Below are positions 7,006-8,686 of a stretch of 8,686 bases of DNA, piece by piece. Where the stretch lies: NCBI GenBank assembly GCA_017463035.1, contig JAFTPY010000314.1, forward strand, positions 1 to 8,686, read 5' to 3'. The number at the start of each line of letters is the position of its first letter. The stretch's first letter is position 1. Source of the DNA: Lachnospiraceae bacterium (GTDB lineage Bacteria > Bacillota > Clostridia > Lachnospirales > Lachnospiraceae). The notes under the pieces are model-generated. The model saw only the letters and a list, made by a program, of their open reading frames with translations, did no database searches and had not been told where the DNA came from. The position numbers were made by a program, and so were the translations under genes.

Positions 7006-7377
7006 ATGATGAAAAAGAAAATTCTTGCAATCGATGACAGTGCCATTGCATTGAAGCAGCTGCAGAATATTCTGGAGAAGAAGTTTGATTTTGTCGGTGT
7101 TACCAGTGGCCTTGCAGGCTTAAAACGACTGGATTCCGAAGAGTTTGATTTGGTGCTTCTGGACATTGAGATGCCGGTGATGGACGGGTTTGCAACCCTG
7201 ACATCCATTCGACAGAGAGAGAATCTAAAGGATTTGCCGATTATTATTTTGACCGGTACGAGACACAAAGATAAGGTGATCAAAGGAATTACCAGCGGAG
7301 TGCACGGCTATGTTGTAAAGCCTGCGGATTCCGAACAATTAGTCCTGAAAATCGAGACGGCGCTGGGCTTACGATAG
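7006..7377 (+). CDS. Stand-alone response regulator receiver (CheY-like)
   Basis: This 123-residue protein is a single receiver domain with no output domain. All key residues are present: Asp10-Asp11 for Mg2+, phospho-site Asp53 in LLDIEMPVMDG, Thr83 in ILTGT, and Lys105 in VVKPA. It would act as a diffusible phospho-protein that binds a partner, or as a phosphate sink or shuttle for the two upstream HPt modules. Which of these applies cannot be read from sequence. AGGAGG at 6991-6996 lies 9 bases before the ATG at 7006; a second ATG follows directly at 7009 and could also be used. It starts 21 bases after the REC-HPt gene with no promoter between, so it is the third gene of the operon. A hairpin overlapping its stop codon appears to end the unit. 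It resembles CheY-type proteins, but no chemotaxis gene lies nearby, so I give no symbol. Confidence 0.92.
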   Translation: MMKKKILAIDDSAIALKQLQNILEKKFDFVGVTSGLAGLKRLDSEEFDLVLLDIEMPVMDGFATLTSIRQRENLKDLPIIILTGTRHKDKVIKGITSGVHGYVVKPADSEQLVLKIETALGLR

Positions 7378-7404
7378 CTTCAGCGCCCAATTTCACATTT
7401 TTTT
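7359..7404 (+). terminator. Probable terminator of the signalling operon
   Basis: GGCGCTG (7359-7365) pairs perfectly with CAGCGCC (7381-7387), and a partial inner stem spans the stop codon at 7375-7377. A seven-T run (7398-7404) follows, but 10 bases after the stem rather than directly. It is therefore either a weak terminator or a 3'-end hairpin. A new promoter-like sequence just downstream supports a unit boundary here. Confidence 0.55.
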
Positions 7405-7431
7405 CACATAGTAAACAAAATTTCTTCATGG

Positions 7432-7460
7432 TTGCAATGTAGTATAAGATGTGGTATGGT
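7432..7460 (+). promoter_or_regulatory. Putative promoter of the ABC exporter operon
   Basis: TTGCAA (7432-7437), a 17-base spacer and TATGGT (7455-7460) make a moderate sigma-A match, with a start near 7467. An alternative -10, TATAAG (7443-7448), has no good -35 at the right distance. The leader would be only about 25 bases, which is mostly the ribosome binding site. Confidence 0.45.
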
Positions 7461-7492
7461 AGGAGAGAAGCAAAAAAAAGGAGGGCGTAAAA

Positions 7493-8431
7493 GTGATTGA
7501 AGCCATTGGTTTGGTGAAACAGTACGGCGATCATGTTGCCGTGGATCACTTGAACTTTAAAGTAGAAAAAGGACAAATTCTCGGCTTTTTGGGACCGAAC
7601 GGCGCCGGAAAGTCTACAACCATGAATATGTTAACCGGTTACATATCCGCAACGGAAGGGACGATTTTGGTAAACGGTTATGATATGTTAGAGGAGCCGG
7701 AGCTTGCGAAAAAGAGCATCGGCTATTTGCCGGAGCAGCCGCCGGTATACCCGGATATGACCGTGACGGAGTATTTGAAGTTTGTAACCGAATTAAAGAA
7801 GGTTCCGCGCAAGGACAGAGAGAACGAGGTGGAACGTGTTATTGCAGTGACCCAGTTGGAGGCAATGCGGAATCGTCTGATTCAGCATCTTTCCAAGGGG
7901 TATCGTCAGCGTGTGGGAATTGCCCAGGCTTTGGTAGGTAATCCGGAGGTAATTATTCTGGATGAGCCGACGGTTGGCTTGGATCCGAAGCAGATTATCG
8001 AAATCCGCGATTTGATGAAAAGTCTTGCAAAGGAGCATACGGTATTGCTCAGTTCCCATATTATGCAGGAAATCAGCGCGGTATGTGACCATATTATGAT
8101 TATCAGTCACGGTAAGCTTGTGCTTTCCGGTACGCCGGAGGAACTGCAGCAGCAGGCAAACCGCGGAGAGAATATTGAACTGGAGGCTTTGGGTGAAAAG
8201 ACGCGTGTTATGGAAATCGTAAGCTCGGTGGCGGGCGTTTCCGAAACGGAGGAACTTGCCGGTGAAAGAGAAAACAGCGTCGCGTTACGCATAAAGAGTA
8301 CGGAAGATCTTCGTGAGGCGTTGTTCCATGCTTTTGCAAAGGCCAATCTTCCGTTGGTGAAGCTGGTTCGCAATACAAAGACGTTAGAAGACATTTTCCT
8401 TGAAGCAACGTCGGATAAGAAGGAGGCATAG
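7493..8431 (+). CDS. ABC-2 exporter ATP-binding protein (GldA/CcmA-like)
   Basis: This 312-residue protein is the ATPase of an ABC exporter; it hydrolyses ATP on the cytosolic face and drives a membrane permease. Walker A is GPNGAGKST (34-42). A Q-loop occurs in LPEQPPVYP. The signature is LSKGYRQR from Leu133, a variant of LSGGQ common in this subfamily. Walker B is VIILDEPTVGLDP with Asp157-Glu158, and the H-loop His189 is in LLSSHIMQE. The C-terminal ~90 residues form the extra domain seen in DrrA/GldA-type ATPases. The start is GTG at 7493, fixed by AAGGAGG (7478-7484) 8 bases upstream and by the typical opening IEAIGLVKQYGDHVAVD. The permease begins 2 bases after the stop. The pairing with a GldF-like permease suggests an ABC-2 exporter of the type annotated as gliding-motility-associated. 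In a non-gliding Firmicute that name says nothing about the substrate. Confidence 0.94.
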   Translation: MIEAIGLVKQYGDHVAVDHLNFKVEKGQILGFLGPNGAGKSTTMNMLTGYISATEGTILVNGYDMLEEPELAKKSIGYLPEQPPVYPDMTVTEYLKFVTELKKVPRKDRENEVERVIAVTQLEAMRNRLIQHLSKGYRQRVGIAQALVGNPEVIILDEPTVGLDPKQIIEIRDLMKSLAKEHTVLLSSHIMQEISAVCDHIMIISHGKLVLSGTPEELQQQANRGENIELEALGEKTRVMEIVSSVAGVSETEELAGERENSVALRIKSTEDLREALFHAFAKANLPLVKLVRNTKTLEDIFLEATSDKKEA

Positions 8432-8433
8432 GA

Positions 8434-8686
8434 ATGTTAGCGATTTATAAAAAAGAATTACGCGCTTATTTCAATTCCATCGTAGGATGGTTATTCCTGG
8501 CGTTCTTCTTTGCGTTTATCGGAATTTTTGTATATTTGTTTAATATGCGGGAGGGCTACTCCTATATCGGCTACGCGTTATCCAGTATTAATTTGTTTTT
8601 TGTACTGCTCATACCGATGGTAACCATGCGTATTATGTCTGAGGAGAAGCGTCAGAAGACGGATCAGTTGCTTCTTACCGCTCCGA
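8434..8686 (+). CDS. ABC-2 type transporter permease (GldF-like), N-terminal part, runs off window
   Basis: Only the first 84 codons are present and the frame is open to the window end. The protein begins MLAIYKKELRAYFNSIVGW, the usual opening of ABC-2 permeases: a short amphipathic stretch at the membrane face, then a first TM helix (about 17-37). A second hydrophobic segment (about 50-66) follows, then the cytosolic motif RIMSEEKRQKTDQLLLTAP, which is strongly conserved in this permease family. AAGGAGG (8419-8425) lies 8 bases before the ATG at 8434, inside the end of the ATPase gene, so the two are translationally coupled and very likely form one complex. In related clusters a GldG-like substrate-binding-fold protein often comes next; whether it does here cannot be seen. 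Confidence 0.92.
   Translation, partial: MLAIYKKELRAYFNSIVGWLFLAFFFAFIGIFVYLFNMREGYSYIGYALSSINLFFVLLIPMVTMRIMSEEKRQKTDQLLLTAP

Noticed and set aside
7889..7903. LSKGY in place of the LSGGQ ABC signature
   Set aside because: This variant is common in GldA/DrrA-type exporters and does not indicate loss of function.

Overview
The window looks like chromosomal DNA from a low-to-mid GC Firmicute, most likely a Lachnospiraceae-type member of the Clostridia. The signs are strong AGGAGG-type ribosome binding sites, sigma-A promoters with 17-bp spacers, U-tailed intrinsic terminators, a GroEL with a GGM-type tail, a kinase with an N-terminal 7TM sensor, and a GldA/GldF-type ABC-2 exporter. The family assignment is inference from protein style; no rRNA or other marker gene is present.

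Layout, all genes on the + strand. (1) 1-1366: the 3' part of groEL, then a small two-TM protein of unknown function (816-1322), closed by a strong intrinsic terminator. (2) 1323-1817: a gene-free gap of about 495 bp. Most of it is a long imperfect inverted repeat (about 1358-1644, extendable to 1344-1652) that would fold into one very long stem with a branched tip. The guaB promoter follows it. (3) 1818-3352: guaB (IMP dehydrogenase) as a single-gene unit with its own promoter and terminator. (4) 3385-7404: a three-gene signalling operon: a 7TM hybrid histidine kinase with HisKA, HATPase, REC and HPt modules, a membrane-anchored REC-HPt protein, and a stand-alone REC protein. (5) 7432 to the end: an ABC-2 exporter operon with the ATPase and the first 84 codons of its permease.

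The signalling operon holds the parts of a multi-step phosphorelay (one kinase core, three receivers, two HPt modules), with no DNA-binding or enzymatic output domain among them. The second protein looks like a copy of the kinase's C-terminal REC-HPt half placed behind a single TM helix. Its receiver has Gly where the switch Thr/Ser is expected, and the kinase's own HPt has Glu where Gly or Ser usually follows the motif Lys. The two points most worth following up are this relay and the foldback element between the groEL unit and guaB. The foldback could be a MITE-like repeat or a structured RNA, and I cannot name it.
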